Shown piece after piece: positions 52,578 to 61,835 of a stretch of 64,000 bases of DNA. Positions within the stretch are counted from its first letter, which is position 1. Each line of letters opens with the position of its first letter. The DNA comes from JAJEBT01 sp965221485 (GTDB lineage Bacteria > Pseudomonadota > Alphaproteobacteria > MPNO01 > UBA830): the NCBI GenBank assembly GCA_965221485.1, contig OZ244893.1, forward strand, positions 2,790,001 through 2,854,000, given 5' to 3'. The translations under genes were made by a program, and so were the position numbers. Under the pieces are notes generated by a model. That model did no database searches and was not told where the DNA came from. It was given only the letters and a program-made list of their open reading frames with translations.

Positions 52578-55471
52578 TGGTCGTCTCCATCGGCGCCATC
52601 GCCTCGTCCTCCCAAGGGGTCTCCTACTACGAACGCGATGGCTACTACGCGAAAGACGATCCCGAACACCGGATGCAGAGCGCGTGGCAAGGCCGGGGTG
52701 CTGCTGAACTCGGCCTCCAGGGCCCCGTCGATCCCGAGATATTCCGATCCGTCCTCGAAGGCGAAGTGCCTGACGGATCCGGACAAAGGCTCGGCCGTGT
52801 CGACAGGGACGGCAACCGCCTCCACCGTCCCGGCCGCGACCTCACGTTCTCGGCCCCCAAATCGGTTTCGCTCGCCGCACTGGTTGGCGGCGACGACCGT
52901 GTCGTCGAAGTTCACGACCAGGCGGTGCAGCGCACCCTCGACTGGATCGAACGCAATGCTGTGGAGACCCGGATGCACGATCCCGAGACCGGCCGCATGA
53001 TCCGGGCCCGCGGCCAGAAGATCGTTGCCGCCACCTTCCGCCACGATACGTCGCGCAATCTCGATCCCCAGCTCCATACCCATGCCGTGCTTGCCAATAT
53101 GGTGCGGGGTGAGGACGGCAAATGGCGGACCATGGCCAATGAGGCCCTCTATCGCCGCCAGAAACTGATCGGCATGCTCTACCGGAACGAACTCGCGCAG
53201 GGTCTCGCCGGGCTCGGCTACGGGATCGAGAAGAGCCATGCCGACGGGCGCTTTGAAATCGCCGGCGTGTCCCGCGAAACCATCGAGGCCTTCTCCACCC
53301 GGCGTGCCGAGATCGAGGCAGCGGTGGCTGAACGCGGCGCCGATGGCACGGCTGGGAATCCGCGCCTGGCCGAACGCGCAGCGCTCATGACGCGGGCCAC
53401 CAAGCGCGATGTTGACAAGGCGGAACTCCGCGAGAGCTGGCAGCGCCAGGCAGCTACGCTCGGGTTCGACGCAAAGGCGCTCACGGCCGATGCCCGATCA
53501 CGGGAGTCCATCGACCGGAGTCCGGGCGAGCCCCTGAAGCCGGAAGGGTCGGGGGCGAATCCGTCGGCGAAGGATCCGGCAGTGGAAGCGGTCGCCTGGG
53601 CGGTCGATCATCTCTCCGAGCGCGAGGCGGTGTTCTCCCGTGCCGATCTGCTCACCGCCGCGCTCGCCTGGCAGCCCGGTGAAATCCTCATCGACGCGGC
53701 GGAACGCGCGGTGGATGCCCTGCAGGGTGAGGGAAGGCTCCATATGGCGCCAGCGTTCCACACAGGCGAAGGTATGACCACCGACCGGGCGCTCGCCGAC
53801 GAGCGCGAGACCATCGGCCTGATGCGGGACGGACAGGACCGTGCCCGGCCAGTCATGCGCGGCTGGCTGGTACAGGCACATATCCATCGGGGACCGCTCA
53901 CCCAGGGACAGAAGGAAGCGGTGAAGCTGATCCTGGGTGCAAGGGACCGGGTCGTCGGCGTCCAGGGCTATGCCGGAACCGGCAAAACCGCGATGCTGAG
54001 CCGGGCGCGAGCACTCGCGGATGTGCGTGGCTACAGGGTAATTGGGCTCGCCCCCTCGGCCTCGGCGGCAGCAACGCTCGGCCGGGAGGCCGGTATCAGA
54101 AGCGAGACGCTGCAGCTCTTCCTCGCCCGCAATGCCGGAATCGCGGAGGGTCGCCTCTCGAAGAAGGGTGAGCGTGAGATGCGCGCAGCCTTCGCCAGGA
54201 CCGTTCTGATAGTCGACGAGGGATCGCTCGCCTCAACGGTCCAGGCTCGCGACCTGCTCCGGATCACGAATGTCCTGCGCATTCCGCGCGTCGTGCTGGT
54301 CGGCGACGCCAAACAGCTCGACGCCGTCGATGCAGGCAAGCCTTTCGCCCAGCTCCAGGCCGCTGGCATGAAGACCGCCGTCATGGACGAAATCATGCGC
54401 CAGCGCGATCCCGAGCTGAAGGCCGCAGTCGAGGCCAGCCTCTCCGGCGAGATCGCCAGGGCCTTCGAGAAACTCGGGACGAATGTCGCCGAAGTGAAGG
54501 CCGACAATATCGGCGGCGCCGTCGCCGCGCGCTGGCTGGCGCTCTCCCCGGAAGCCCGGGAGAAAACGGGCGTCATGGCGCCGAGCCACGCACTCCGCCA
54601 CACCATCAACGAACACATCCGCGAGCGTCTTGCCCGCGAGGGCCGCATCCATGGTCCGGCCCTAGGGGGCGAGCGGCTGGTCTCGAAGGGCTACACCAAC
54701 GCGGAGAAAGCGCTTGCGGCCAACTACAGCCCGGGCGATGTCGTTGCCTTCCACCGGCCCTACACGCGGATCGGCGTCGAGAAGGGTGACGAGCGCAGCG
54801 TGGTCGGGGTCGATCCTGGGAATCAGGAGGTACTGCTCGACAACGGGGGGAAAGGGATCGTTCGCTGGAAGCCTGGCGAGATCGCCGGGCGAAAGGGCGG
54901 CAGCGAGGTCTACAAAAAAGACGTGATTGAGCTCCGCGCCGGCGACCGCATTCGCTGGACCCGCAACGACAAGGCCCTCGGCCTCATCAACAGCCGCACC
55001 GCCGAAGTGATGTCGGTGGAGGGAGGGCGTGTGACGTTCCGCCTCGAAGACGGCCGCAATCTCGACCTGAACCGGGGCGATCCGCAACTCCGCCACCTCG
55101 ACCACGCCTGGGCTTCGACCGTCCACGCCTTCCAGGGCCGCACGGTGGACAACGTGATCGCCGCCATGGAGGCCCATCACCCGCACCTGACGACACAGAA
55201 GAGCTTCTATGTGGAGATCAGCCGGGCGCGGGATCGGGCTGAGCTGGTGACCGACGACGCAAATGCTCTACGGGAGCAGCTTGAAGCCGCTACCGGCGAG
55301 CGCATGGCGGCGCTGGAGGGGATTGGGAAGACGGAGCAAACCGCCACGCAGCGCCTGGAGCAAGGTTCGGAAACAGGGAAGGAACGTGGAAAGGCGGCAC
55401 CGGTGAAGGCCGATCGCGAGATTTCCGTGCCACAACGCGACCGCGGAGCAGGAATGGAACTCGGGATGTAG
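52577..55471 (+). CDS. traI: MobF-type relaxase/helicase TraI
   Basis: 964 residues. The relaxase domain has catalytic Tyr17, Tyr18, Tyr23 and Tyr24 (SYYERDGYY) and the three metal-binding His at 156 (TFRHDTSR), 167 and 169 (DPQLHTHAVLAN), with the same spacing as F TraI. A RecD-like helicase follows, with Walker A GYAGTGKTAML at about 463 and motif II TVLIVDEGSLAS near 545; DHAWASTVHAFQGRTVD is the late helicase motif. It nicks at oriT and unwinds the transferred strand. It is much shorter than F TraI (1756) because one helicase-like domain and the C-terminus are absent, as in TrwC-type MobF enzymes. It ends the operon. Confidence 0.92.
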   Translation: MVVSIGAIASSSQGVSYYERDGYYAKDDPEHRMQSAWQGRGAAELGLQGPVDPEIFRSVLEGEVPDGSGQRLGRVDRDGNRLHRPGRDLTFSAPKSVSLAALVGGDDRVVEVHDQAVQRTLDWIERNAVETRMHDPETGRMIRARGQKIVAATFRHDTSRNLDPQLHTHAVLANMVRGEDGKWRTMANEALYRRQKLIGMLYRNELAQGLAGLGYGIEKSHADGRFEIAGVSRETIEAFSTRRAEIEAAVAERGADGTAGNPRLAERAALMTRATKRDVDKAELRESWQRQAATLGFDAKALTADARSRESIDRSPGEPLKPEGSGANPSAKDPAVEAVAWAVDHLSEREAVFSRADLLTAALAWQPGEILIDAAERAVDALQGEGRLHMAPAFHTGEGMTTDRALADERETIGLMRDGQDRARPVMRGWLVQAHIHRGPLTQGQKEAVKLILGARDRVVGVQGYAGTGKTAMLSRARALADVRGYRVIGLAPSASAAATLGREAGIRSETLQLFLARNAGIAEGRLSKKGEREMRAAFARTVLIVDEGSLASTVQARDLLRITNVLRIPRVVLVGDAKQLDAVDAGKPFAQLQAAGMKTAVMDEIMRQRDPELKAAVEASLSGEIARAFEKLGTNVAEVKADNIGGAVAARWLALSPEAREKTGVMAPSHALRHTINEHIRERLAREGRIHGPALGGERLVSKGYTNAEKALAANYSPGDVVAFHRPYTRIGVEKGDERSVVGVDPGNQEVLLDNGGKGIVRWKPGEIAGRKGGSEVYKKDVIELRAGDRIRWTRNDKALGLINSRTAEVMSVEGGRVTFRLEDGRNLDLNRGDPQLRHLDHAWASTVHAFQGRTVDNVIAAMEAHHPHLTTQKSFYVEISRARDRAELVTDDANALREQLEAATGERMAALEGIGKTEQTATQRLEQGSETGKERGKAAPVKADREISVPQRDRGAGMELGM

Positions 55472-55559
55472 CAGAGAAAGCCCATCCTGCAACTATCTTT
55501 TCGTATTAAGTTCTTGCATATTAATTGTAGCAAGATTATGCTGGTTTCGGGAGATCGCC

Positions 55560-56666
55560 ATGTCCAAACTTCTGATTGGTACCCGATTCAGGGCGTTGCG
55601 CGAGGAGCGCAAACTGTCCCAGGACGATCTTGCACGCATATTCGGCTTCAAGGATCGACAGACCGTTTCGGCCATTGAGACAGGCGCGCGCCGAGTCTCA
55701 GCGGATGAGCTCGTGTTGGCGTTGGAGAAGTTGGACGTTCCGCTCGAATACTTCACCGATCCGTTTCGGCTCGTCGGCGAAGGCCGCTTTTCGTGGCGCC
55801 AGACCGGGGTCCGGGCCGAACAGCTCGGCGAGTACGAACAGGAAGCCGGGCGGTGGATCGCAGCGTTTCGTGCTCTGGCCCCACAGGTCGAGCGCGAGAC
55901 TCCGCTCATGCGCCGGGCACTGGGCTTGACCCGTCATTCGCGTTTCGAAGACGCCATGCGAGACGGTGAGCGATTCGTGGCTGAGTTCGGTCTCGGCGAG
56001 GTGCCAGCGACGAAACTGGCCAAGGTGATGGAGCGGGAACTAGGCATCCTGGTGCTCATGGTGGACGCCTGCGAGGGCATTTCCGGGGCGGCCTGCCGCT
56101 TGCCCGAACTGGACGCGGTGCTGATCGCGCGTCGGGAAGTCGAAGGGCGCCGGCACTTCGACCTCGCGCACGAACTCTTTCACCTCCTGACCTGGGACGC
56201 GATGCCACCGGAACATTCGGAAGAAGCGCGGGAGACCGGTGGCAATCGGGTGGAGCAGCTCGCCAACAACTTTGCGGCAGCGGTGCTGATGCCGGCTGCA
56301 GCGTTGGAGCGGCACGGGGAGTGGAAGTCGTTGGGCACGGAAAAATTGATCGAACGTCTCAACGCAGTGGCGGAAGAGCTTCGGGTGACGTCCTCGGCAC
56401 TGCGCTGGAGGCTGGTTGCGCTCGACCACCTGAAACCGGCGGTGGTGCGGTCCCTGCCAGAAGCAGCCTTGCGCAACAACGGTCATAAGGTCGCAACGGG
56501 CACGGAGCCTGCCCTCTACTCCAAACCGTTTGTTGAGGTCCTGGCTCGGGCTATCGATACAGGACACATCTCGGCGCGGCGCGCAGCGGGTCTGCTCCTC
56601 ATGACCCTGGACGACCTGGCAGACTTGTTCGTAGCTCATGGCGTCGAGACGCCCCTGGAGTTATAA
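55560..56666 (+). CDS. XRE helix-turn-helix protein with ImmA/IrrE peptidase domain
   Basis: 368 residues. An N-terminal XRE HTH (LREERKLSQDDLARIFGFKD; VSAIETGARRVSADELV) is followed by an ImmA/IrrE zinc peptidase domain with HFDLAHELFHLLTWD (HExxH near residue 202) and a downstream Glu in NRVEQLANNFAAAVLMP. Such proteins act as antirepressors or regulators of mobile elements and as antitoxin-like partners. The short upstream region contains CTTGC, 12 bp, GCAAG, a possible autoregulatory site. The next gene starts 6 bp later. Confidence 0.85.
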   Translation: MSKLLIGTRFRALREERKLSQDDLARIFGFKDRQTVSAIETGARRVSADELVLALEKLDVPLEYFTDPFRLVGEGRFSWRQTGVRAEQLGEYEQEAGRWIAAFRALAPQVERETPLMRRALGLTRHSRFEDAMRDGERFVAEFGLGEVPATKLAKVMERELGILVLMVDACEGISGAACRLPELDAVLIARREVEGRRHFDLAHELFHLLTWDAMPPEHSEEARETGGNRVEQLANNFAAAVLMPAAALERHGEWKSLGTEKLIERLNAVAEELRVTSSALRWRLVALDHLKPAVVRSLPEAALRNNGHKVATGTEPALYSKPFVEVLARAIDTGHISARRAAGLLLMTLDDLADLFVAHGVETPLEL

Positions 56667-56672
56667 CCCGCA

Positions 56673-57233
56673 ATGGCGCGACACTCTGGCTCCGTGCTCG
56701 TACACACGAACGTCATCCTAGAATGTCACCGCACGGCTTTTTGGCGAGCACTGACGGGCGGCTATTCGGCCAAAACCGTCCAGGACTGCGTGACGGAAAG
56801 ACAAGCAGGCTTTCGACGATGGCGAGCAGAGCAGGGGATCTGCCCGTTGGAGTTGCACGCATCGCTCGCAGTGGTTCACATTGCCAGGGACAAGCAACGC
56901 TCTGGAATACCTGTTGAGGCGCCCCACGTCACCCTGATTCGAGGGGAAACATCCCTCTGGGCGGGCGCGCTCCATCGAATCGACTGCTGGCTATTGTGTG
57001 AACGCGAAATTGCAGGCTCGCGCGTCGCCCTGCGCCCCAGCACTAGCAAGCGTTTGGTATCACTCAAACTCCTGCTAAATGACACTCACCGAAGATTGCT
57101 TGCCATGGACTACGCTATTTGGCGGCAGCTAGTTGGCTCTCGGAGGAACAATGAAGCCCACAAATACTGCAATTTATCAAAGAGAAAATTCCTTCGAACG
57201 ATCAACTCCAGCCAGCGTGACGCAAGGCCATGA
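56673..57233 (+). CDS. PIN-like protein, probably inactive
   Basis: 186 residues. The N-terminus VLVHTNVILECHRTAFWRAL looks like the PIN-type VLVDTNVILECHR found next to similar XRE-ImmA/IrrE genes, but the first catalytic Asp is His here. Further acidic positions in WLLCEREIAGSRVAL are also altered, and the last 40 residues look out of register. I infer a toxin-like nuclease losing function. The stop overlaps the ATG of the next gene (ATGA), possibly by chance. Confidence 0.5.
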   Translation: MARHSGSVLVHTNVILECHRTAFWRALTGGYSAKTVQDCVTERQAGFRRWRAEQGICPLELHASLAVVHIARDKQRSGIPVEAPHVTLIRGETSLWAGALHRIDCWLLCEREIAGSRVALRPSTSKRLVSLKLLLNDTHRRLLAMDYAIWRQLVGSRRNNEAHKYCNLSKRKFLRTINSSQRDARP

Positions 57234-58708
57234 AGCCGTATTCGATTATGCATATATCCGACCTGCATCGTTCCACCCGTGATTCTATCTCCAATGAAGA
57301 ACTTCTTTCGGCTCTGGTAAATGACAGGGAACGCTACACTCGTGAGGAACCATCCATCGCAGCACCACAAGCTATAATCGTAAGTGGAGATATTATTCAG
57401 GGAGTAAGGCTGGGCACAGAAAACTTCGCTCTCGAAATCGAAGATCAGTACGCAGTAGCTGAAGAATTTCTTGATGAGCTGGTGAGCAGGTTCTTAGACG
57501 GTGATCGATCTCGATTGATCATGGTCCCTGGAAATCATGACGTGGATTGGAATACAGCGTATCAGGCTCTGGAACCGGTTCACACGGACTCGGTTACGGG
57601 TGACATAAAGGCCGAGCTGTACGCCGAAGACTCATTATTGCGGTGGGATTGGAAAAATTTTCAACTGTATCGCATTTCCAATACAGGACTTTACGAACAG
57701 CGCTTAGCGGCATTCTGGCGCTTCTTTGATCGATTCTACGACGGCGTGTCCGGACTAATGACATCGCAAAATCCGGCTGACGCACGGCTATTTAGCCTTT
57801 GTGACGACCGTATAGGGGTTGCCGCTTACAATTCCTGCCACGGTAACGACTGTTTTGCATTTCACGGCATGATCCAACAAGGCAGCATTGCGCGGAGCGA
57901 TCTTCTTTTGAGAGACTCGGGAAAGACTCACGATTTACGAATTGCAGTGTGGCATCACAGCATAGACGGATCCCCTTATCGAACAGACTACATGGATTGC
58001 GATGTTGTTCGCGGCATGATAGGTCGTGGCTTTCGACTGGGACTGCATGGCCATCAGCACAAGGCACAGGCCACCGCTCAAGAAATCTTCCTGCCAGATC
58101 GGGAACGAATGGCAGTCGTAAGCGCAGGGTCCCTGTGTGCGGGTGCCAATCAGCTTCCCGTTGGAACTCCTCGACAATACAACGTGTTGGAAATCGCTTC
58201 AGATTTTCGCAGTGTGCGCAGTCATGTCAGGGCGATGAATGTCGCAAATTTGTTTTCCCGCGCCCAGCTGCCAGAGTTCGGTGAGAGAAGCTACTTCGAC
58301 TTGACATGGTGCGCACCTCGGAATGCAGTGGGAAGCCAGATAGACGTCCTCGCCCGGCGTAGAGATACGCTCATCGATCAGGCAGAAATGGCGGCGAAAT
58401 CTGGGAAACATTCGCAGGCGGTTTCTATTCTGAAGGCGCTTCGTCCCCTCGAAGCCGGAAGCTATGAACGACAGCTCTTCCTCCAAGCAGCGACGGATGG
58501 TCACGATTGGAAAAGCGTAATAGACGCCACCGATCCACCAACGACAATCAATGAGCTAATGCAACGCTTTAATGCATACTGTAAATTGAATGACTCAGAA
58601 GCCGCAAGCACCTGTGTGAAAAAGTTTTCGGAACACTTGCATCTTCCAGAAGCCCAGAAATTGGAACTCCTCGCGAGAGCGGGAGTACGGGGAGCCTTAG
58701 GACAATGA
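57230..58708 (+). CDS. Calcineurin-like metallophosphoesterase of a two-gene system
   Basis: 492 residues. All five metal motifs are present: MHISDLH (Asp11, His13), VSGDII, GNHD (101-104), AVWHHSIDG and GLHGHQHKAQ. The catalytic domain ends near residue 330. The rest (AEMAAKSGKHSQAVSILKAL; INELMQRFNAYCKLNDSEAA) looks like TPR-type helical repeats. Enzymes of this fold cleave phosphoesters, including nucleic acids and cyclic nucleotides. It overlaps the GHKL ATPase gene by 4 bp, so the two probably work as one unit. The pair does not match a defence system I can name. Confidence 0.75.
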   Translation: MKPYSIMHISDLHRSTRDSISNEELLSALVNDRERYTREEPSIAAPQAIIVSGDIIQGVRLGTENFALEIEDQYAVAEEFLDELVSRFLDGDRSRLIMVPGNHDVDWNTAYQALEPVHTDSVTGDIKAELYAEDSLLRWDWKNFQLYRISNTGLYEQRLAAFWRFFDRFYDGVSGLMTSQNPADARLFSLCDDRIGVAAYNSCHGNDCFAFHGMIQQGSIARSDLLLRDSGKTHDLRIAVWHHSIDGSPYRTDYMDCDVVRGMIGRGFRLGLHGHQHKAQATAQEIFLPDRERMAVVSAGSLCAGANQLPVGTPRQYNVLEIASDFRSVRSHVRAMNVANLFSRAQLPEFGERSYFDLTWCAPRNAVGSQIDVLARRRDTLIDQAEMAAKSGKHSQAVSILKALRPLEAGSYERQLFLQAATDGHDWKSVIDATDPPTTINELMQRFNAYCKLNDSEAASTCVKKFSEHLHLPEAQKLELLARAGVRGALGQ

Positions 58709-61035
58709 CCGAGACGTCGGAACGCATCCCCTTTGCTGTCGAGATCAGCCGGATGATTGAAGTTCTAGCTGCGCAAATCTATCCGTCGCCTCTCGCCCTC
58801 TTGAGGGAAAATGTGCAGAATTCCTTTGATGCAATATTGCAGCGGCAATACTTGAGCGTTGCGTTTAGTGGACGCATCGAAGTTGATATTGAGCCCCAGA
58901 AAGTGCGGGTAACCGACAATGGCATCGGCATGTCGCGTGACGACTTGCGTAACCACTTTTGGCGCGCCGGGTCGAGTAGCAAAAATACCGAGGAAGCCCG
59001 GGCAGCAGGAGTGGTAGGAACCTTCGGCATTGGTGCCATGGCAAATTTTGGAATTGCAGAGGAACTTCACGTTGAAACGGAGGACATTCATACTGGCGAG
59101 CGCACAGCCTGCTCCGCGTCACGCTCCACGCTATCGGTCACGGACGATTGCATTACTTTTGAACAGCGAGATCCGAAAGGTAGTCCAGGAACAAGCGTCA
59201 CTGCTATCATGCAATCGGACAAATCTCTACTAGTCGAGGAGGCTGAAGCATATATTTCCCAGTTTGTGGCTTACCTCCCCATAGATGTTTTTGTGAATGG
59301 AAGTAAGGTAAGTGGACAGTCACTTGAAAAAGAGGTTCCGAGTCTACCGGGTGAGCCTTGGGAATTAAACGAGCATGGCGTCGATCTAGGTAACGAAGTG
59401 ACGGCCGACGTGTATCTCTCTGGCGCGTCGAATGGTGATGTACGGATTGTGCTAAGCAATCTAAAAGTGGACGCCCGATGCTTGACCGGTCGCATGGTGC
59501 TACGGCAAGGTGCGGGAAACCTTCGTACTTTCCGCAGCGGATTCGGTCTGGCGACTACTAGTGTGAATTCTGTATACGGTTTTGGCGGTGTCGCCGACTT
59601 CCTATTTCTGCAACCAACCGCCGGACGAGAAGCATTGACCACGGAAAGCACAAAGCTTCTAAACAAAATCGTCTTGAGTGTTGAAGAGTTCGTTTCTCTT
59701 CGATTGGCCGAACGGCCAGAGTCCAATGCGAATTCACGTTTCGTATTTTGGGCGGCGCAAAGAGGTCGGTTCGATCTGTGCCATAATCTTTGCGCTCGCA
59801 TGGAGCCCGGCGGTGCGATTCCGTTGCACGAAATTAGAAAGATGTCACAGGAAAACCCAGTACTCGTCTATCCTGGAGATGATCGTGCAATGGTAGAGCA
59901 TGCTTCCGACGATCAACCAATAATTATACTTTCACGCGAGTCGCGGCGAAAGAAGTGTGAGCATCAGTATCTGGAGAATTACTGTAACGTTGAGATGTTG
60001 GCGGACGAGCCAAAGGTTTTAGCGAAGAAGTCCGATCTGGAAACAAGCACACCCGAAAAGGCTCTAGCGTTTCGCGTCGGATCTATTCTGTCGAACGATT
60101 ATTTTTTGGAGGCGCACATTAAATTTGGTCAAATCTCTCATAATCTTCCGGTTTTGGTAACTAGAAATCAGAAACCCGTAGAGATTTTTCTTGATCCAAA
60201 CGGCGGAACAGTTCGAATTATACTCGATCTTTATAACACTCAGTATGAAGCATTTGGCCATATGTCTAAGGATTTCGTACGCAACATGATCTTTCCCAAG
60301 GTATCTGAACTAGTTCCGACTGCAACACGCCAAGGGGCTGAAGCATTTTTAAAATCAATTCACAGCGCACGAGAGGTATTTGAATATGAAGCTTCTGATC
60401 TAGAGAGTTTGACTGCTTTGTGGAATGATTATATGAGCGGTCATTTAAGTTTTCAGCAGGCGGCGGGCCGAGCAGATAGAATTGCCACTCGCAGCTATCA
60501 GATTGTTGACAGCGCGACGGCTGGCTCCGTACGTGATGTGGTTCCAGATGTTATTGATAACGCATCACAGTTTGAAGAAGACACAGAGGCTTCTTTAGGG
60601 CCTATGCCACCAATTCAGCGATTAGATATAGAGACGGACAAAAAGCTCCTCACCATCAGCCCCAACGAACCGCCTCTAAAAGGCTACAGATGTTTTCTCG
60701 CGCTGTCGGACCGCATAAGAGAGGAGAATGGTGATTTCTTTTTGCAACCTCATCGCACATCGGTTGTTTGGGGAGGTCAGAGAGCTTTGTTTATTTTTCA
60801 GCATCACTCGGGAGAGTTTGGGCTATATTATGATTTACAAACACGTAATCTTATTAGTGAACAATCAGGAGGTGGGGCAATTGTGACCTGTAATATTGTA
60901 ATGAAAAATCGTATTTTTATCCCAATCCCAAATACAATAGAAGCGCGCTTTTTCCCTAGAGAAGGAGAGCGAAAGAGATTCGACGTGAGGTGTGATATTC
61001 TCCACATTGATAGAGAGACACAGAGATTTCATTAA
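58705..61035 (+). CDS. GHKL (HSP90/HtpG-like) ATPase of a two-gene system
   Basis: 776 residues. The N-terminal ATP site is complete: N-box LRENVQNSFDAI (Glu35), DNGIGMSRDDL (Asp71 on) and the lid-type GTFGIGAMANFG near 106. A middle domain with PTAGREAL follows, as in HtpG, and then a C-terminal half of about 400 residues without known motif. HSP90-like and MORC-like ATPases act as ATP-driven clamps. AT-rich codon use increases toward the end. The stop overlaps the drmC stop on the other strand. I infer sensing or clamping by this protein and cleavage by the phosphoesterase. Confidence 0.75.
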   Translation: MTETSERIPFAVEISRMIEVLAAQIYPSPLALLRENVQNSFDAILQRQYLSVAFSGRIEVDIEPQKVRVTDNGIGMSRDDLRNHFWRAGSSSKNTEEARAAGVVGTFGIGAMANFGIAEELHVETEDIHTGERTACSASRSTLSVTDDCITFEQRDPKGSPGTSVTAIMQSDKSLLVEEAEAYISQFVAYLPIDVFVNGSKVSGQSLEKEVPSLPGEPWELNEHGVDLGNEVTADVYLSGASNGDVRIVLSNLKVDARCLTGRMVLRQGAGNLRTFRSGFGLATTSVNSVYGFGGVADFLFLQPTAGREALTTESTKLLNKIVLSVEEFVSLRLAERPESNANSRFVFWAAQRGRFDLCHNLCARMEPGGAIPLHEIRKMSQENPVLVYPGDDRAMVEHASDDQPIIILSRESRRKKCEHQYLENYCNVEMLADEPKVLAKKSDLETSTPEKALAFRVGSILSNDYFLEAHIKFGQISHNLPVLVTRNQKPVEIFLDPNGGTVRIILDLYNTQYEAFGHMSKDFVRNMIFPKVSELVPTATRQGAEAFLKSIHSAREVFEYEASDLESLTALWNDYMSGHLSFQQAAGRADRIATRSYQIVDSATAGSVRDVVPDVIDNASQFEEDTEASLGPMPPIQRLDIETDKKLLTISPNEPPLKGYRCFLALSDRIREENGDFFLQPHRTSVVWGGQRALFIFQHHSGEFGLYYDLQTRNLISEQSGGGAIVTCNIVMKNRIFIPIPNTIEARFFPREGERKRFDVRCDILHIDRETQRFH

Positions 61036-61835
61036 CTTCGGATAGTCGGTATTCTTTGAAGAAAACTTTCTTGGATCAGGGTCATAAAATGCTCTTCGAT
61101 CTGACCGGCGATAGATGAAGAATGTACAAGTATTCCGAGCTCAATGTTTCGGTGTTGCGCAGCTTCTGTAAAGTTTGCTGAGGTAACAAGTACCTCTTGC
61201 CCGTCGATGACCACGCATTTGGCATGCATCGAACTGGCCGTACGGCTTGTAGGCTCCAATGATCGGGGGTCGTAGTAGACGCGTGGAAGGCGGTTGCCGG
61301 GCCATTCCTTTTGGACGAAATCGTTCGCGAAATGCCGCAGGATGTCGCGGCTGATGGTGGTATCGCCATGTTGGCGGCCGACATCAATGCAAATGGTTGC
61401 CTCGAAGGAGTCATCATTGTCGAGTCGGTCGGCCAAAGCCCTGAATACAGACTTTCCCTGACGCACTGCAAAACCGACAGCCAGTACTCGCTTGCGCGCC
61501 TTGCCGAACAATTGCCGCATCACGACGCCTGTATCCCGAGCGCCGCCGGTTGAATCGGGGCCGCTGATGACCAGTTCGATTGGCGCTGAGAAACGGCTTC
61601 GCGCTTGTAGGCCGGCAGCAAAAGCGCGAAGCAGAAGTGCGTTGTGGGTGGCTGGCACGTCCTGTTTCGACAGTTCTCCGAAGCACTGCACCACCGCGTC
61701 GGCGTGCGCGGCGGGAATATGGTTGCGTAGCGCCAAAGGGCTAAACGGCGGCGTCAGGAGACCGGCCTCAAGGAGGTCGGCCAGCCGGAGAAGATCCTGC
61801 CGATCGACGGTCGCCAAGGCATCGAAATCCGTCAA
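61032..61835 (-). CDS. drmC: DISARM protein DrmC (PLD-like)
   Basis: 267 residues. One HKD motif: SMHAKCVVIDGQEVLVTSAN, followed by FTEAAQHRNIELGI. The N-terminal helical region (LLRLADLLEAGLLTPPFSPL) is typical of DrmC. In DISARM it is the PLD component, dispensable in some tests. It overlaps drmB by 4 bp (ATGA). Confidence 0.85.
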   Translation of the reverse strand: MTDFDALATVDRQDLLRLADLLEAGLLTPPFSPLALRNHIPAAHADAVVQCFGELSKQDVPATHNALLLRAFAAGLQARSRFSAPIELVISGPDSTGGARDTGVVMRQLFGKARKRVLAVGFAVRQGKSVFRALADRLDNDDSFEATICIDVGRQHGDTTISRDILRHFANDFVQKEWPGNRLPRVYYDPRSLEPTSRTASSMHAKCVVIDGQEVLVTSANFTEAAQHRNIELGILVHSSSIAGQIEEHFMTLIQESFLQRIPTIRS

